Below the pieces are notes generated by a model. It worked only from the letters and a program-made list of their open reading frames with translations. It ran no database searches and was not told the origin of the DNA. This document shows, one piece after another, positions 9,295 to 21,053 of a stretch of DNA of 64,000 bases. A program made the translations under genes and the position numbers. The stretch's first letter is position 1; every line of letters begins with the position of its first letter. Source of the stretch: Megascapheus bottae (taxonomy: Eukaryota > Chordata > Mammalia > Rodentia > Geomyidae); assembly GCA_024803745.1 (NCBI GenBank), contig JANJXV010000037.1, forward strand, positions 10,555,001 to 10,619,000. The letters are read 5' to 3'.

Positions 9295-12067
9295 ATCAAG
9301 GGCTCCGAAGCACATGGAGGGAGGGGTTCCAGTTGGAGAATGGGCTTCCCAAGTTGCCTAGAATTTCCCTAGGGTCTTGAGGATGGCTGCCCTCAGGCTT
9401 TGGGTGAACACATTAAGGAATCATTGTAGTGGATGGAGTCTGTAGCTGTACTGCAAGGCCCAGGCAAAGACTGGGGAAGGGGCTGCGGGTGGGTCAGACA
9501 GGCCAGGCCAGAGCTCCGGGCATTCCGGCAGCCTCCGCAGGAAGCAGAACGGGACGGAAACCGGCTCCTGCCACCTCCCCCAGAATCCTGTGGGCAGCTC
9601 AGCCAGGCTGCACAGAGGCACTCTTTGTGCCTGCCCCAACCCACTACCCGGCTGGCCTAAGGTTTTGAGTTTCCTGGGGGGTGGGGACCTAGTCACCACT
9701 AAGTCTCTAGCTACCTCCTCCTCCTCCTCCTCCTCTCTGCAGCTTCTGCGGCAGTCAACAGCTGGAGGAGGAAGTGGGTAAATGGTCAAGACTGCCCCCA
9801 GAGACCCTGGGAGGGCTAGAGTCTGCCCACATCCCATTCCCCCAACATTTACGTTCCCTAATCAGGCTGGTCAAGCAGCCATCGCCCGAAGCCTGCCTCT
9901 CTGCCAGCGCTAGGAAGACCACCATGACCCTCATCCCAATCTACCTCAGCACTCGGGCCAGACAGCTGGGACAGGGCATCAGCTAAACTGCACCGTCTGC
10001 TTACCCGATAGAGGCCACTTCCTGTTGGTTCCGACAAAAGCCCCTTGGGTATATAACTGCTTAAGAAACACATGGCACCTGGGAGTCGAGTGTGGGGGTT
10101 GAGTGTCTTGAGGAGTGGCACTGTGTCGGTGCATTGACCTGTGTCTACCAGGAGGTATGCCAGACAAATGCATGCTGGGTGCCCGTGCCTGGCCGACTGT
10201 GGGTGTGCCCAGGTGCACTGATAGTCTTGGTGTCACCCTGAGGACTGGAGCCTTGCTGTACACATGGGGTTTATAAAACCAGCACAAGTGGCAAGGCCTG
10301 CCTGTGAGACCCATGTTGTCCATATATGTGAGTGCACACACAAAGAGAGTGGTTTTCACGGTAGGCGATGTCTGCTTGTTCTTCTGGTCTCAGCATGTCA
10401 ACCTGCCTTAACTGGAACACAGCAGCATGTGAGCACTGTGAGCAGAGTTGGGGTTCTGGGGATGAATAAGGTGGGGTCCTGATGGGGATGGTGGGGGTAG
10501 GAGCTGGTGCCAGCTGCTAGGGCCCCTGTAGAAACAGAAAGCTGCCCACAGGTGTGCCTGGGCTGTGGTGGGGGCTGGGTTCCACCAAGATTGTTTGTTC
10601 CCAAGAAACCAACCCCCAGTTCTAGCCCAGAACTTGTCTCAGCCATGAGGGAGGCACCTGTCTTGTCTGCAGTTCAAGGTCCAAAAGCTCTGACCAGCAT
10701 CTACCTGCCTGCCTGCCTGGCCTAAGCATGGAAAAAAACTGGAAAACAAAGCCCCCCAGACTGCAGGCCCTCCCTGCAGAGGTGTGGGGGAGGCAGGCAG
10801 GAGGAGGGAGGCTGCCTGGGAGGGGGGAGGTGTCCACAGCCCTGGAACACAAAAATAATGAGGCGAGAGGGGCCATGGGGCTGAGCCGGCTGGTTCCGGA
10901 GTCGCTATCTGACCTTGACAGATGCCACAGCTGGGCGCCTGGAGAGGAGCCGCTGCCACCCGCTGCCACCCTCCGCCTCGTGGCAGCCACCCTCCCGCCT
11001 CGGTGCTGCAGCTCCCCCCCAGGTCTCCCAGGCCAGGGTCGATGGAGGCTCCAGCAGGCCATCCACACATAGCCTCCTACCAGGCGAGAGCTGGGAGGCC
11101 TGACTGTACCTCTCAGAAGGGGGTGGGCACGAGGAGAGGGGGTCTGGAGGTGGGAGTGTCAGCTGTGGGACTTTGTAGTGGTGCCAAGCCCTCAGGTGTG
11201 GCTGTATGTGAGAAGCACAGAGCTTGCCATGGTGCTTGTTTATAGAGCTTAGCTGTGCGACCGGAGTATGTGTGGAGAAGGGGAGCAAAGTGTGAGGGTA
11301 GGTGAGACATGGATAAGGTAGTACGTGTGTGTGTGCGTGCGTGTACTTGGGGGGTTCACACAAGACTGGAAAGATGGACTAATGTTCCTAACATGGGTGT
11401 GGACACGCATCACTGGAGAGTGGGTGCTGAGCACTCCTCACGCCCTTTTCCAAAGCCACAGCTGCTCTCGTGGGTAAGTCATGCTGAGACTAAGAGTGTG
11501 GCGGGGGGGGGGGGGGGGGGGGGACAAAGAGAGCCACGCCCCCCATGCATGCAGCCTTCCTGAGGCTACCTACCCTCTTTACCCACTGTATGGTCCTTTC
11601 CCTAGTACTCACTGACAGGCCCAGGGCTGGGCACTGCCACGGTGGGGATGTCAGCAAGGGGCTGGGGTATGAGCTGCAGCAGGGGATGCTGGGCTAGAGG
11701 TGGATTAGCAATTCCGAGCACTGGCTGCATAATTAAAAAATCATTACAGCAGGCAGGCGGGCAGAGCCGAGTGTGAGCTCACGCTTGGAGCGGGTGGGGA
11801 CACAGCCGTGGTGCTCCCCCTCAAACCATTTCCCCAAGGAAAAATCCCACCTGCTAATATAATTATGGAAAAACACAAGCACAGAAATTCTGTTTTAGCA
11901 AGCAATGTGCCTGAGAGCCCAGGGCCCTGCCTGGTGTCTGGCACAGCTAGCAGGGCCAGAGAATGGCATCCAGAGCTCATGGCAGCAAGGTAAGCCATGC
12001 AGAGTCCAGACTGACCTCCAATCCTTCAGCAGATAGAAAGGGGGAGACATAGAAAACCCAGCTCCAA
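9295..12067. other. SINE-free presumed-intronic block
   Basis: Unique, mostly GC-rich DNA with conserved-looking patches near 10830-10930 and 11700-11915, a CTC trinucleotide tract at about 9717-9735 and a 21-base poly-G at 11503-11523. No exon recognised. Confidence 0.5.
11700..11915. promoter_or_regulatory. Candidate conserved intronic element
   Basis: Repeat-free block with GCATAATTAAAAAATCATTA near 11730 and CTAATATAATTATGG near 11855, separated by GC-rich DNA. AT-rich homeodomain-like cores in a SINE-free region suggest selection. Confidence 0.3.
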
Positions 12068-12265
12068 GCCAGGTACAGGTGGCTCATGACTGAAATCCTA
12101 ACTACTCAGGAGGCTGAGATCTGAGGATCAAGGTTCAAAGCCAACCCAGACAGGAAAAGTCCCTTTGACTCTTATCTCCAATTAACTACCAAAAAGCAAG
12201 ACATGGAGCTATGGCTTAAAGTGGCAGAGCACCAGTCTTGGGCACCTAAGTTCAAGTCCCAGGAC

Positions 12266-12329
<64 letters not shown>

Positions 12330-12530
12330 CTGGGCACCAGTGGCTCACACCTGTAATCCTAGCTAGTTAGGAGACTGAGATATAAGCTTCTGATCAAGGT
12401 TCAAAGCCTGCCTGGGCAGGAAAATCCCTGAGACTCTTATCTCCAAAGAACTACTAGCCAGAAATGGCACTGTAACTCTAGTGGCAGATAGCTAGTCTTG
12501 AGCACAAAGCCCAAGGACTGGCAAAAAAAG
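12068..12530 (+). repeat. Two composite SINEs flanking a (CA)n repeat
   Basis: Copies at 12068-12268 and 12329-12530, both plus strand, each with GGCTCA near the start and the AACTACCAAAAAG or AACTACTAGCCAG spacer. The (CA) run of about 60 bases at 12269-12328 lies at the 3' end of the first copy, where its A-tail would be. Confidence 0.8.
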
Positions 12531-12889
12531 GAAAGAAAAAGAAAACTCAGCTCCCCAATTCCAAAGGAAAACAGCTCTGCTTGTTTACAAGTGGGGAAAC
12601 TGAGGCTAAGAAACCTGCAAAAGAACACTAGATGGCAAAGTTGACAAGTACATTTCACACAGCAATGCAACATGCTAGGAGCTCAACACTGCCTGCCCCC
12701 CCAGCCCCTCTCCTCTGTGGGAGGATTAAGATTCTCCTCTCTAGGGTGCACCACAGCACTCTCCGGCCTGTCCCTGCCGGGCTGTGTGGCTCTGATTCAG
12801 ACACAAGGTGTTCTGGTCTCGCCTGGGTTAAGCCAGGTGAGCAGAGCTGGTCCCTGCCTGAGAAAGACGGCCAGCTTTGGGGCATTGGC

Positions 12890-13110
12890 CCCAGAAGGGT
12901 GGGCACAGCCGCCATCACCTGAGGCCTGGAGCGGCAGGGGCTGCGCGGGCACGGGCGGGAGCCGGGCCTAATTAGTCGGCCTGGGACCGGCCAAGCGCCG
13001 GATCTGAGCTGGCCAGGGCGTGCAGGCACGGCCACGACCGACTGGGCGCAAGGCGGCGGGGAGGCGGGAGGCTTCGGCGCCCAGAGACGGGGTGGGCAAG
13101 CGGCCTGGGA
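12890..13110. promoter_or_regulatory. Small CpG-rich block in the presumed CXXC5 intron
   Basis: About 200 bases rich in CpG and GCGC motifs, directly next to the AT-rich conserved-looking block at 13180-13262. CpG survival in an intron suggests an unmethylated regulatory element such as an intronic enhancer or an internal promoter. No transcript is evident. Confidence 0.35.
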
Positions 13111-13179
13111 AGGAGGCCTGGGCCAAGGAGAGTCCGCAGCAGCAGGCCTGTCTCCCCTCACTCCTCGGTGCCACCAGGC

Positions 13180-13262
13180 GCAGCAATTAGAGGCTTTCAA
13201 AGTTTGTCCTTAATTGGTTTCATTTTTGCTTCATAAATGATTCATGGCCCCAGAGATCTGCA
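13180..13262. promoter_or_regulatory. Candidate conserved enhancer with TCF/LEF-like and homeodomain sites
   Basis: Repeat-free AT-rich block inside GC-rich DNA. It contains CAATTAG and TTAATTGG homeodomain-type cores and CTTTGAA on the minus strand at 13202-13196, which fits the TCF/LEF core CTTTGAW. Function is inferred from composition and motifs only. Confidence 0.35.
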
Positions 13263-13564
13263 AGGCAGAGGGAGTGGCAGAGGGGAAATTTGGGGAGGCT
13301 TTCTGCCGGGGGCTAGTGCCCCCCTACCTGAGGCTCAGGAGGAGGCCATGGTCCCAGACCAATGGATAAGAGTGCCTAGGAAAGCCTTGGGCAGGTGGGC
13401 AAGCAGCAAAAAATAAAAACGCAGACCTTCTCACTGGAGTGTTGGCTAATTAGAAACTGCAACTTCTTTTCTGCAGACCAGAGCTCTGCCATCCAGGCCC
13501 AGCCACAGCAGCTGCTGGGGCCCTGGGAGCATGAATAATAATGCAGTGATAACAATAACAGTGT

Positions 13565-13715
13565 CAAGTAATAATAATGATGGTGAACACTGAAGGAGCT
13601 TTTACTGGGTCTGGGCACCAATTCATTTCTACCTCTGCCCCAAGCACTATATATCTATAGGGAGAGGAACTGGGATTCTTGTTTTACAAAGAAACTGAGG
13701 CCCTGAGATTAAGGC
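13565..13715 (+). repeat. MIR
   Basis: Diverged MIR with GCCCCAAGCACTATATATC and TTGTTTTACAAAGAAACTGAGGC cut over two core parts. Confidence 0.55.
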
Positions 13716-13867
13716 CTGCCCTCCCATCCCTCACTCACATTCTCTGAGAAACAAGACTGAAGGACACACCAGGACATACCATTTGCCAGGTGTAGGGTTC
13801 AGGTGAGGAGTGGGTGGGGGAGTGTCTAGAAGTCCAGGAAGGCCTTAGAGGGCACTAAGTGGCCCCA

Positions 13868-14071
13868 CTTGCACTGGGAATGTGGCTTAGTGGTAGAGTG
13901 CTTGCCTAGTATGCATGAATCCCTGAGGTTCGATTCCTCAGCACCACATAAAGAAGCCTTATGTGGGGCTGCAGCCCAAGTGGGAGAGTGCTAGCTTTGA
14001 GAAAAGTCCAAGGACAGTGCCTAGGCCCTGAGTCCAAGCCTCAGGATTCCGCCCCCCCCCCAAAAAAAAAC
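13868..14071 (+). repeat. IDL-Geo SINE
   Basis: GGGAATGTGGCTTAGTGG through GGTTCGATTCCTCAGCACC to AAGCCTCAGGATTCC, followed by C and A runs. Confidence 0.85.
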
Positions 14072-16169
14072 AAGTGGCATTTGTGTCAGACTGGCTCTGC
14101 CCCTCGAACAGGCTTTGTGACTTTGGTGGAACAATGTCCTCATCAGGAATTAACTGACCCATCCATCCGTAAAACAGGAACACAGGAGCCCGGTGACCCA
14201 CCTTTGCTGTGGTGAATCCGCTCCCTCTGGTACTAGGACACAGGAGTTTCCATGGGTGTACACACTCAAGGGGCTCTCAATCTCTAGGACACACACAATA
14301 AGCAACAGTTTCAACAGAGAACCTTAACCATTGAGCAATGGAAAAACATTGGGGAGCAGTACCTAGCAGGAAGGACTTCTTACAGGAGGGTGACAAAGGA
14401 ATTGCCTTCCCTCAGACCCCATGCCTAACACACATAGTATGTTCAGGCAATGGGTGAACATGCGTCCACCAGTCAAATGGCCTGGTACCTAGCCAAACTC
14501 TTCAAGGCAACAACAGTCTTTTGATCCCCCCCTCACCCAAATCCCCCCCACTTTCCCTCAGAAAAAGTAAGGGACCCCTACCCAAGGCCACACAGCTTGG
14601 GGGAACCAACAATCTGAAGGGATCATATGCCTCACCTCAGTGGCCTGGGGATAGGGTGGGAAGTTAGCATCCTTGACCTTGTCCCTAGGCCCACAGACCT
14701 CTTGCCCCAACCATGACCCTTCCTCATCTGAATGGAACAGCCCCACAGCTGAAGGTATGGTCAGTAGCATTGAAAGTAGACTGGAAGCGATAATGGGGAG
14801 AGGGGATGGGTTTTTGGGCTCTTGCCTCATTCCATTTAGGTCTTCTTGAATAAATGGAACGGTGAGGGAAGCCCTTGTGTATGCACACAGGGCATTGGTA
14901 TTGTGTCCATACGGGGCTGTGGAGGAGGAGGCAGCAAAATGGTAACAGAGGTGACAGGTTGGAGAGGGATGACCCATCTTCCTAGGGGGCCCATCACCCT
15001 CACCTGACAGAGAAGGGTGTCAATGGAGTTGCAATAGCTGCAGTACCCAAAGATTAAAAAACTAATCCCTAGCCCACCCGACTGGGTGGCACAGCCTTAC
15101 AACCTGTGCAAATCTGGGTCTAGGCTATCATGTCCTTCTTACTCTTGGGAAAACACATTGGTGGTTGTCCTTGAGAAAGTAGTTTTGGAAGAAAAAACTA
15201 GACATACAGTGGTCTGTGTTGGCTGGGGTACTTGAGAGACTGGAATCAGTTACGAGGACGCTGACAATGGCTGACAATGGTTGGGTGAACAGCTGCACAA
15301 GTGGTTGAGTTCTTATAGCCTCAGCGGGTTGAGCTCACACACTCCGCCCAGGACATAGGTCCATGTGCTTATTCCAGGGTTCCAAGCTGGGTCACTGGGG
15401 TCCCCTCTCGCCTGCCCAGGAAGCTGCATGCCGACAGCAGGTCAACAATGACATCAGCAATGCCAGCCAGGCGTGGAGCCTGCCACCTCCAGAACCGATT
15501 AATTGTTTTCAAATTAATTTCCCAAGCAAAACCCCCTAATTACGCCAGTTTTCAGCAGCTCAACCTGGTAAGCAAGAAGACCCCACAATAAGGTGGATGT
15601 GGGGTGAGAAGTTACCAGGTGGAAGAGGCTTTGGCATTCGCACATTCAGGTGTTTCACAGTGGTTGAGCTTTTGTTTGCCTGTTGACCTGATGGAAGCTA
15701 TCTCTCAAGAGAGGAGACTGAGCTCCCCAGTCAAGAAAATGGGGGTTCTCAGGGAGACCCTCGGCTTGCTCAGCTCATTCTGCTGCTCCCGCTTTTACCC
15801 CAATGCTCCCAAACCCCAGCAGGTCTTGGCATGGCCCCGTAGCAGCACAGGCGCTGTAAGGCTGAGGAGGCCATGGCTGCAGCGTTCTAATTTCCCAAAG
15901 GGGCTGAGATTAATTAGCTCACACACAGGCGCAGAGAGGGAGAGTGGGAGCAGGGGCGGAGCATTAGGCAGGAGCTGGCTGGCGATCCCCCATGCCCGCC
16001 GCCAGCCCAGCAGGCAGCCAGGCGGCCTTGACAGCCTGGGTGCTCTGAAGGTCACTGGCCAGGCTGGCTGAGCCAGCAGACTGGCACAGTGTCTTTCCCA
16101 GAATCCTTAAGGCTGGAGAGACAGGAACCAGGCCAGTGTTCGGGGGGAGGGAGCCCTACTGCCACAATG
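14072..16169. other. SINE-free presumed-intronic block
   Basis: Unique DNA with the TAAT-rich candidate element at 15485-15570. Nothing coding is recognised. Confidence 0.5.
15485..15570. promoter_or_regulatory. Candidate conserved element dense in TAAT cores
   Basis: Repeat-free block with GATTAATTG, AAATTAATTT and CCTAATTACG in 50 bases, all homeodomain-type cores, inside a GC-rich SINE-free segment. This density of palindromic TTAATT sites is typical of ultraconserved developmental enhancers. No alignment could be made. Confidence 0.35.
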
Positions 16170-16350
16170 TGCAGATGCTCTACGAACATCATCTTGTTTC
16201 ATACTTACCGCAGCCCAAAGACGGAGGCTCCCCAGTTCTCTCATTTCACAGATGTGGATACTCAGGGCTCAGACAGTGCAGCAGTGACTGGCTGAGGTTG
16301 CTCAAGACAACTTAACACAGGCTGGCTCAACTCAAAGTCCACCCTGCTCC
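16170..16350 (+). repeat. MIR
   Basis: Diverged MIR with CATTTCACAGATGTGGATAC and GGTTGCTCAAGAC in the right order and spacing. Confidence 0.5.
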
Positions 16351-16558
16351 TCCTGATGTGTGCACAAGGTGAGGGAAAGAGCCCTAAATGCCACTACCGG
16401 GCTTATTAGGGGATCTGTGACGGCCTTAGGACACAAACCTCTACCACAGAAGGTGCAGGGGCCCCAGACATTTCACAGATGAAGAATCTAACTAGAAAGA
16501 GGTCCAACATTGTTTCATGCTTGATAAGGCAGAGATCTGAGGACTGTGGTTCAAAGGG

Positions 16559-16605
16559 GTGTGTGTGTGTGTTTGTGTGTGTGTGTGTTGGTCCTGGGAC
16601 TGGAC

Positions 16606-16648
<43 letters not shown>

Positions 16649-16656
16649 GGTCCTGG

Positions 16657-16693
<37 letters not shown>

Positions 16694-16701
16694 GGTCCTG
16701 G

Positions 16702-16745
<44 letters not shown>
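16559..16745. repeat. Compound (GT)n minisatellite built on a SINE edge
   Basis: Four (GT) runs, each followed by TTGGTCCTGG. Three units end in GACCTG before the next run; the fourth runs into the SINE at 16746. The repeated motif equals the SINE's own 3' terminal sequence (reverse strand). Confidence 0.85.
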
Positions 16746-16746
<1 letters not shown>

Positions 16747-16956
16747 GGTCCTGGGGCTGAACCTCAAGGCTTGGGTGCTGTCCCTGAGCTTTTTGTGCTC
16801 AAGGCTAGTGCTCTATCCCTTGTGCCACAGCTCCACTTTCAGCTTTTGGGTGGTTAATTGGAGACAAGAATCTCATAAGACTTTAAAACCAGTAGCCTGG
16901 AACTGCAATCCTCAGACCTCAGACTCCTCTGAGTAGCTAGGATTCCAGGCACAAGC
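16746..16956 (-). repeat. Composite B1-like/Geo SINE
   Basis: GGTCCTGGGGCTGAACCTC to GAGTAGCTAGGATTCCAGGC, reversed. A short plus-strand tail fragment of a related SINE follows at 16957-17025. Confidence 0.8.
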
Positions 16957-17032
16957 TAGCCCTGAGCAAAAAAGGATCAAAGACAGTGCCCAGGCTCTGA
17001 GTTGAAGCCCTAGGAGCAGCACAAGAAAGAAA

Positions 17033-17204
17033 GAGGGCCAGGGTGGTAGAGTGCTTGCCTAGCATGCATGAAGATCCGGGTTCGATTCCTTGGTATCACA
17101 TACATAGAAAAGCTGGAAGTGGTGCTGAGGCTCAAGTGGTAGAGCTCTAGCCTTGAGAAAGTCCAAGGACAGTGCTCAGGACCTGAGCTCAAGCCCAGGA
17201 CTGG
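17033..17204 (+). repeat. IDL-Geo SINE, young subfamily
   Basis: Slightly shortened start (GGCCAGGGTGGTAGAGTGC), then GGGTTCGATTCC, then the diagnostic GCTGAGGCTCAAGTGGTAGA and a CCCAGGACTGG end that merges with the purine tract. Confidence 0.85.
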
Positions 17205-17346
17205 AAAAAGAGAGGGAGAGGGGGAGGGGGAGGGGGGAGGAAGAGAGGGAGAGGGAGAAGGAGAGGGAGGAGAGGGAGAGAGAGGGAGAAAGGGAAAGGA
17301 AGAGAGAGGGAGGGAGGGAGGGAGGAAGGAAAGAAGGCAGGCAGGC
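17205..17346. repeat. Polypurine (GGGAGA)n tract
   Basis: About 140 bases of almost uninterrupted A/G on the plus strand, made of GGGAGA, GGAGGG and GGAAA units. It occupies the A-tail position of the SINE before it. Such tracts can form triplex DNA. Confidence 0.9.
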
Positions 17347-17399
17347 CGGCAAAGTGATCTGAGGCACAGCCCAACTTCCAAGTAATGCCAACTTGACTT

Positions 17400-17553
17400 G
17401 GGAACTTTTTTTTAATCTTAAAAAATATAAAGGTGATATACAGAAGGTTTGCAGTTACATAATTCAGGTAATGAGTGAATTTCTTTGTGGATAGGTCACC
17501 CCTTCCCTCACCCTATCCCAGGCTTTCTCTTCTGGTCCCCACCCACAAGTTGA
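17400..17553 (-). repeat. Member of the unnamed A-tailed repeat family (most diverged)
   Basis: Reverse copy: T-run, then TATACAGAAGGTTTGCAGTT, ATTCAGGTAATGAG and CCCTTCCCTCACCC. It resembles the better matched copies at 37900 and 41326, which suggests a LINE or similar retroelement 3' end. Confidence 0.5.
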
Positions 17554-17566
17554 ATAATTCATTTTC

Positions 17567-17775
17567 TTTCTTTCTTTCTTTTTTTTTTTGCCAGTCCTGG
17601 GCTTGAGCTCAGGGCCTGAGCACTGTCCTTGGACTTTCTTAAGGCTAGAGCTCTACCACTTGAGCCTCAGCACCACTTCCAGCTTTTTTCTATGTATGTG
17701 GTACCGAGGAATTGAACCCGGGTCTTCATGCATGCTAGGCAAGCACCTTAACCACTAGGCCAAACTCCCGGCTGG
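17567..17775 (-). repeat. IDL-Geo SINE, young, 13-base target duplication
   Basis: Reverse copy from TTTTTGCCAGTCCTGGGC to AAACTCCCGGC. Target duplication ATAATTCATTTTC at 17554-17566 and 17776-17788. It inserted just beyond the unnamed repeat. Confidence 0.9.
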
Positions 17776-19159
17776 ATAATTCATTTTCAACATTGCATCT
17801 AGTGAGTACCACTGCTGCATTTGTAGCTTGGAAACTTAGTGAGCTCTCAAGGGCCACATGGAGTCTGATGCTCTCTTAGGTTAGGTGAGCAACTGACCAG
17901 AGGATCGGGGAAAGAGGTTTCATTCTGATTGCCTCTGTACTAAAAAGGGATGCCTGGTACTGCTGCAGGACTCCTCAGAAAGGTGAAAGGTCCTCAGCCA
18001 GGTAAGGGATGGCAGTGGTGTGGGACCCTGTGCTAGGTCCTAGATGGCCTAGCCTAGTAACCGAGTCCACAGGGACACCCTCTACAGAGGGCTCATCCTC
18101 ACTAAGCCGAAAGGTTCAGCAGTCCCAGGGCCTTTGAGTTCAAGCCAAGGGGTCCAGGATAGGTATGGACTGGCTGGGCATGAGGAGGGACTGGCCCAGC
18201 TGCCAACCAGTATTCATCAGGACTTCAGGAGGTTGCCCCCTAAGCACAGGCTTTGGAACCAGGGTTCTTCTCTCCCAGCTCTGCAGCAACCCAGAGGACC
18301 ACATACAAGTTTCTCAAGCTGGGTAAGTCTATGCCCCCTTGTATGGAATGCAGACAGTAAGCCCCAACCTCTAAGGATCCTGACTATAACATAACTAACC
18401 AAAGCTCTGAACCTGGCTTGCAATAGGTACTCAACAAATGATAGTACCACATTTATCACCACCTTCCAGCCTAACAGTGAGGAGCAGGGTGTTGGATGAC
18501 CAAGGTCTTAGTTTCAGTTCTGCCCATTTGCCTTAGAGTTGTAGGCCAAGTCTTCATGCTGTCTCCACAGCCCCCAACACAGAGCCCCTGTCCCTAAGCT
18601 ATAGAGCCTAAAGGTTAGTAGAAGGTATTGCCACCTACCTAGGCCTATCTTTTCTGGACATAGGAAGAACCCAATGACACTTCCTGTCAGCCTTTTCTAC
18701 ATTGCCCCCTGGCTCTCCACTCATGCTTGCTCTAGTTAACACTTCGTAGATTTCTGCAATTCCTGGTATTACTGCCATACAGGTATGTGCTAAGTTCCTC
18801 ATCACCCTGCAAAGTCTAGCTTGTAGTGGTCTTGCTGTGTTGAGTGCTGGGTTACAAAACAGTTTCAGAACTATCGCTGGCTTTCTCTCCTCACATGTTG
18901 TGAACCGTCCAAGAATTTACCCAAGGATGCCCCCCACCCTGGTTCTGGGTCCAACCAATTCCTACCTGCTGTCCCAGCCAGCTTAGCCACACCATTCTTA
19001 AGCCTCAACATTCCAATTTGAAAACAGCTCTAAGAAGGCAAAGGCCAACTAATTCAGGGGCTTTGTTGCAGGGTGCTAACCCCCCCCCCACAAATAAAAT
19101 AGAGGACAGGCATATGGGGCTGCAACAGAGTGAGTCTAGTGAGAACTCCATTATTTTAA

Positions 19160-19380
19160 CGACCCTTCCCGTTAAATCCAGGCTTCCTATATGCTAAGCA
19201 TATATTCTACCACTGAGCCACACCCCCAGCCATACCATCTATTTTAGAACCTGTAGCTTTAAGACAGGTGAGGCATGTTCCATTTTATAGATGACAAAAG
19301 TGAGATCAGAGCTTGGCAGATTGACCCATAACTGCCCAGAAGGTAGTGATGAAGTCAGATGTTTGGGCTTGTCCAATCCA
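19160..19380. repeat. Old SINE remnant (-) and MIR (+)
   Basis: A reversed tRNA-like remnant ends near 19225 (CTACCACTGAGCCACACCCC). It is followed by a MIR core at 19280-19380 (TTTATAGATGACAAAAGTGAG and AGAAGGTAGTGATGAAGTC). Confidence 0.5.
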
Positions 19381-19747
19381 GAGTCTTTGGCTCAGAAGGT
19401 CTTATAATCTTACTGGCAGGCCACTAATGCTTTTATTTCTGAGCCCTTCTTTCTCTGTCCTTACCTGTTCAGGCCTTGATAGGCCCCAAATAATCCAGAG
19501 TCTAAGTGTTAGAAGGTAAGAGTCCAAAGGCCTTCAAAATCATGAAGCCCACTCCACTGGACTCTATTCTCTTCGGGAAGACAGTCTGCTACCCAGTATA
19601 TGAGAAGTGACTGTACCTTCAGTTGAGGCTTTAACCCCAACAAGAGAACAAAGTCTTACAGAGTCCCTGAGGGTATTCCCCCACCAAGACCTCTGTTCAG
19701 GCCAGCTCTGTGCTTACTTTGCATGGCTGTGGACTAAGCACCAGGGC

Positions 19748-20120
19748 CATGGCCAAGCTCTAAATCTCCAGCTCACATCTGCAATCCTAGCTACTCAGGA
19801 GCCAGAGATTTGAAGACTATGGTCCAAATTCAGCTCAAGTGGACAAAATGCGATCCTTACCTCCAATTAACCAGCAAAAAGATGTAAGAGTGCCAGCCTT
19901 GAGCAAAAAAAAAAAAAAAAAAAAAAGCCCCGAGGGGCTGGGAGTTTGATCTAGTGGTAGAGTGCTTGCCTAGTATGCATGAAGACCCAGGATTGATTCT
20001 TTGGCACCCATACACAGAAAAAGCTAGAAGTGGTGCTGTAGCTCAAATGGTAGAACGCTAGCCTTGAGAATGCATAAGGACAGTGTTCAGGCCCCGAGTT
20101 CAAGCCCCAGGACTGGCAAG
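19748..20120 (+). repeat. Composite SINE followed by IDL-Geo SINE
   Basis: A diverged composite copy at 19748-19926 ends in a long A run. A complete IDL-Geo copy follows at about 19931-20120 (GGGGCTGGGAGTTTGATC to CCCCAGGACTGGC). Confidence 0.8.
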
Positions 20121-21053
20121 AATGGGGGAAGCCTTGAGTTTCTCAATAATGAGACTAGCATGTGTGTGTGCATGCACACATATAACAAGGTGCCACTTGT
20201 ATGTGAAGGGGCAACCTTGGACCACGACAGACTTGGGAACCAAGAGGACAGAGAAAAGTAGGTACCAGGATGAAGAAGAACTCCTAGGACATGACCCACT
20301 CCAGCAGGGTCGCATTAAATGCCTATCCATGCCTCCATCTCTCATAGCCCCAACCCAGGGTAGAAAGATCAGGCAGTCACCAAGGATCCTGGGGAAATTT
20401 ATTTTCAAAAGTATCTCCCCTCCAGCCTCTCTTCTTCCTAGTTCCAATGCATCTCTCCCCCACTTTCCCACCCCACTAACTCTGTTTGAGCCAATTTCCC
20501 AATCTAGAGAACAAGTGAGTCCTCAGATGGGCCCAGAGCAACTAGGTAATGGGAAAAGCTCCCATCCCCACCTTCACTCCATGGAATCGCATATTATTGA
20601 GAGGAAGTTTATTCTATGTAAACCTGACAGCCGGCCTTCTTTTGTGGCCCCCTAACCACTTGGACAACATATTTGTGTGCAGGCTCCTGGTCTAAGCCCC
20701 ATAGCCTCATCAGGTGTGAGCTCTGGGCTAGGGACCACTGCCTGAAGCTGTGACTGGAGGACATGTAGCACTGCCTAAACTGGCACAGTGTGTACGGTTC
20801 CCGAGGGGGTGTGTGGCCTCTTGGCAGGAGGCACACCCATGCGTGACTGTGTATATCCAGTTTGCCTGGGTCGGCGTCTGCTTGTGTATGTGCTAGCATA
20901 TGTGTGCTCAGTGCTTGGGCTACTTTCCGGATGCTGCATACATGTAGCCGAGTCTGGGCCTGCATGTGTGAGGGAGTGCTGATCCGTGTGGGATTATGTG
21001 TACTGTGATGGTGGCTGTTCTGTGTGCTCCCGGGCGAGCTGTGTGCGGGATGC

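Noticed and set aside
16479..16936. Cysteine/valine or threonine/histidine repeat proteins
   Set aside because: They are translations of (GT)n and (CA)n microsatellites. The same holds at 29016-29564, 59804-60056 and 20609-21157.
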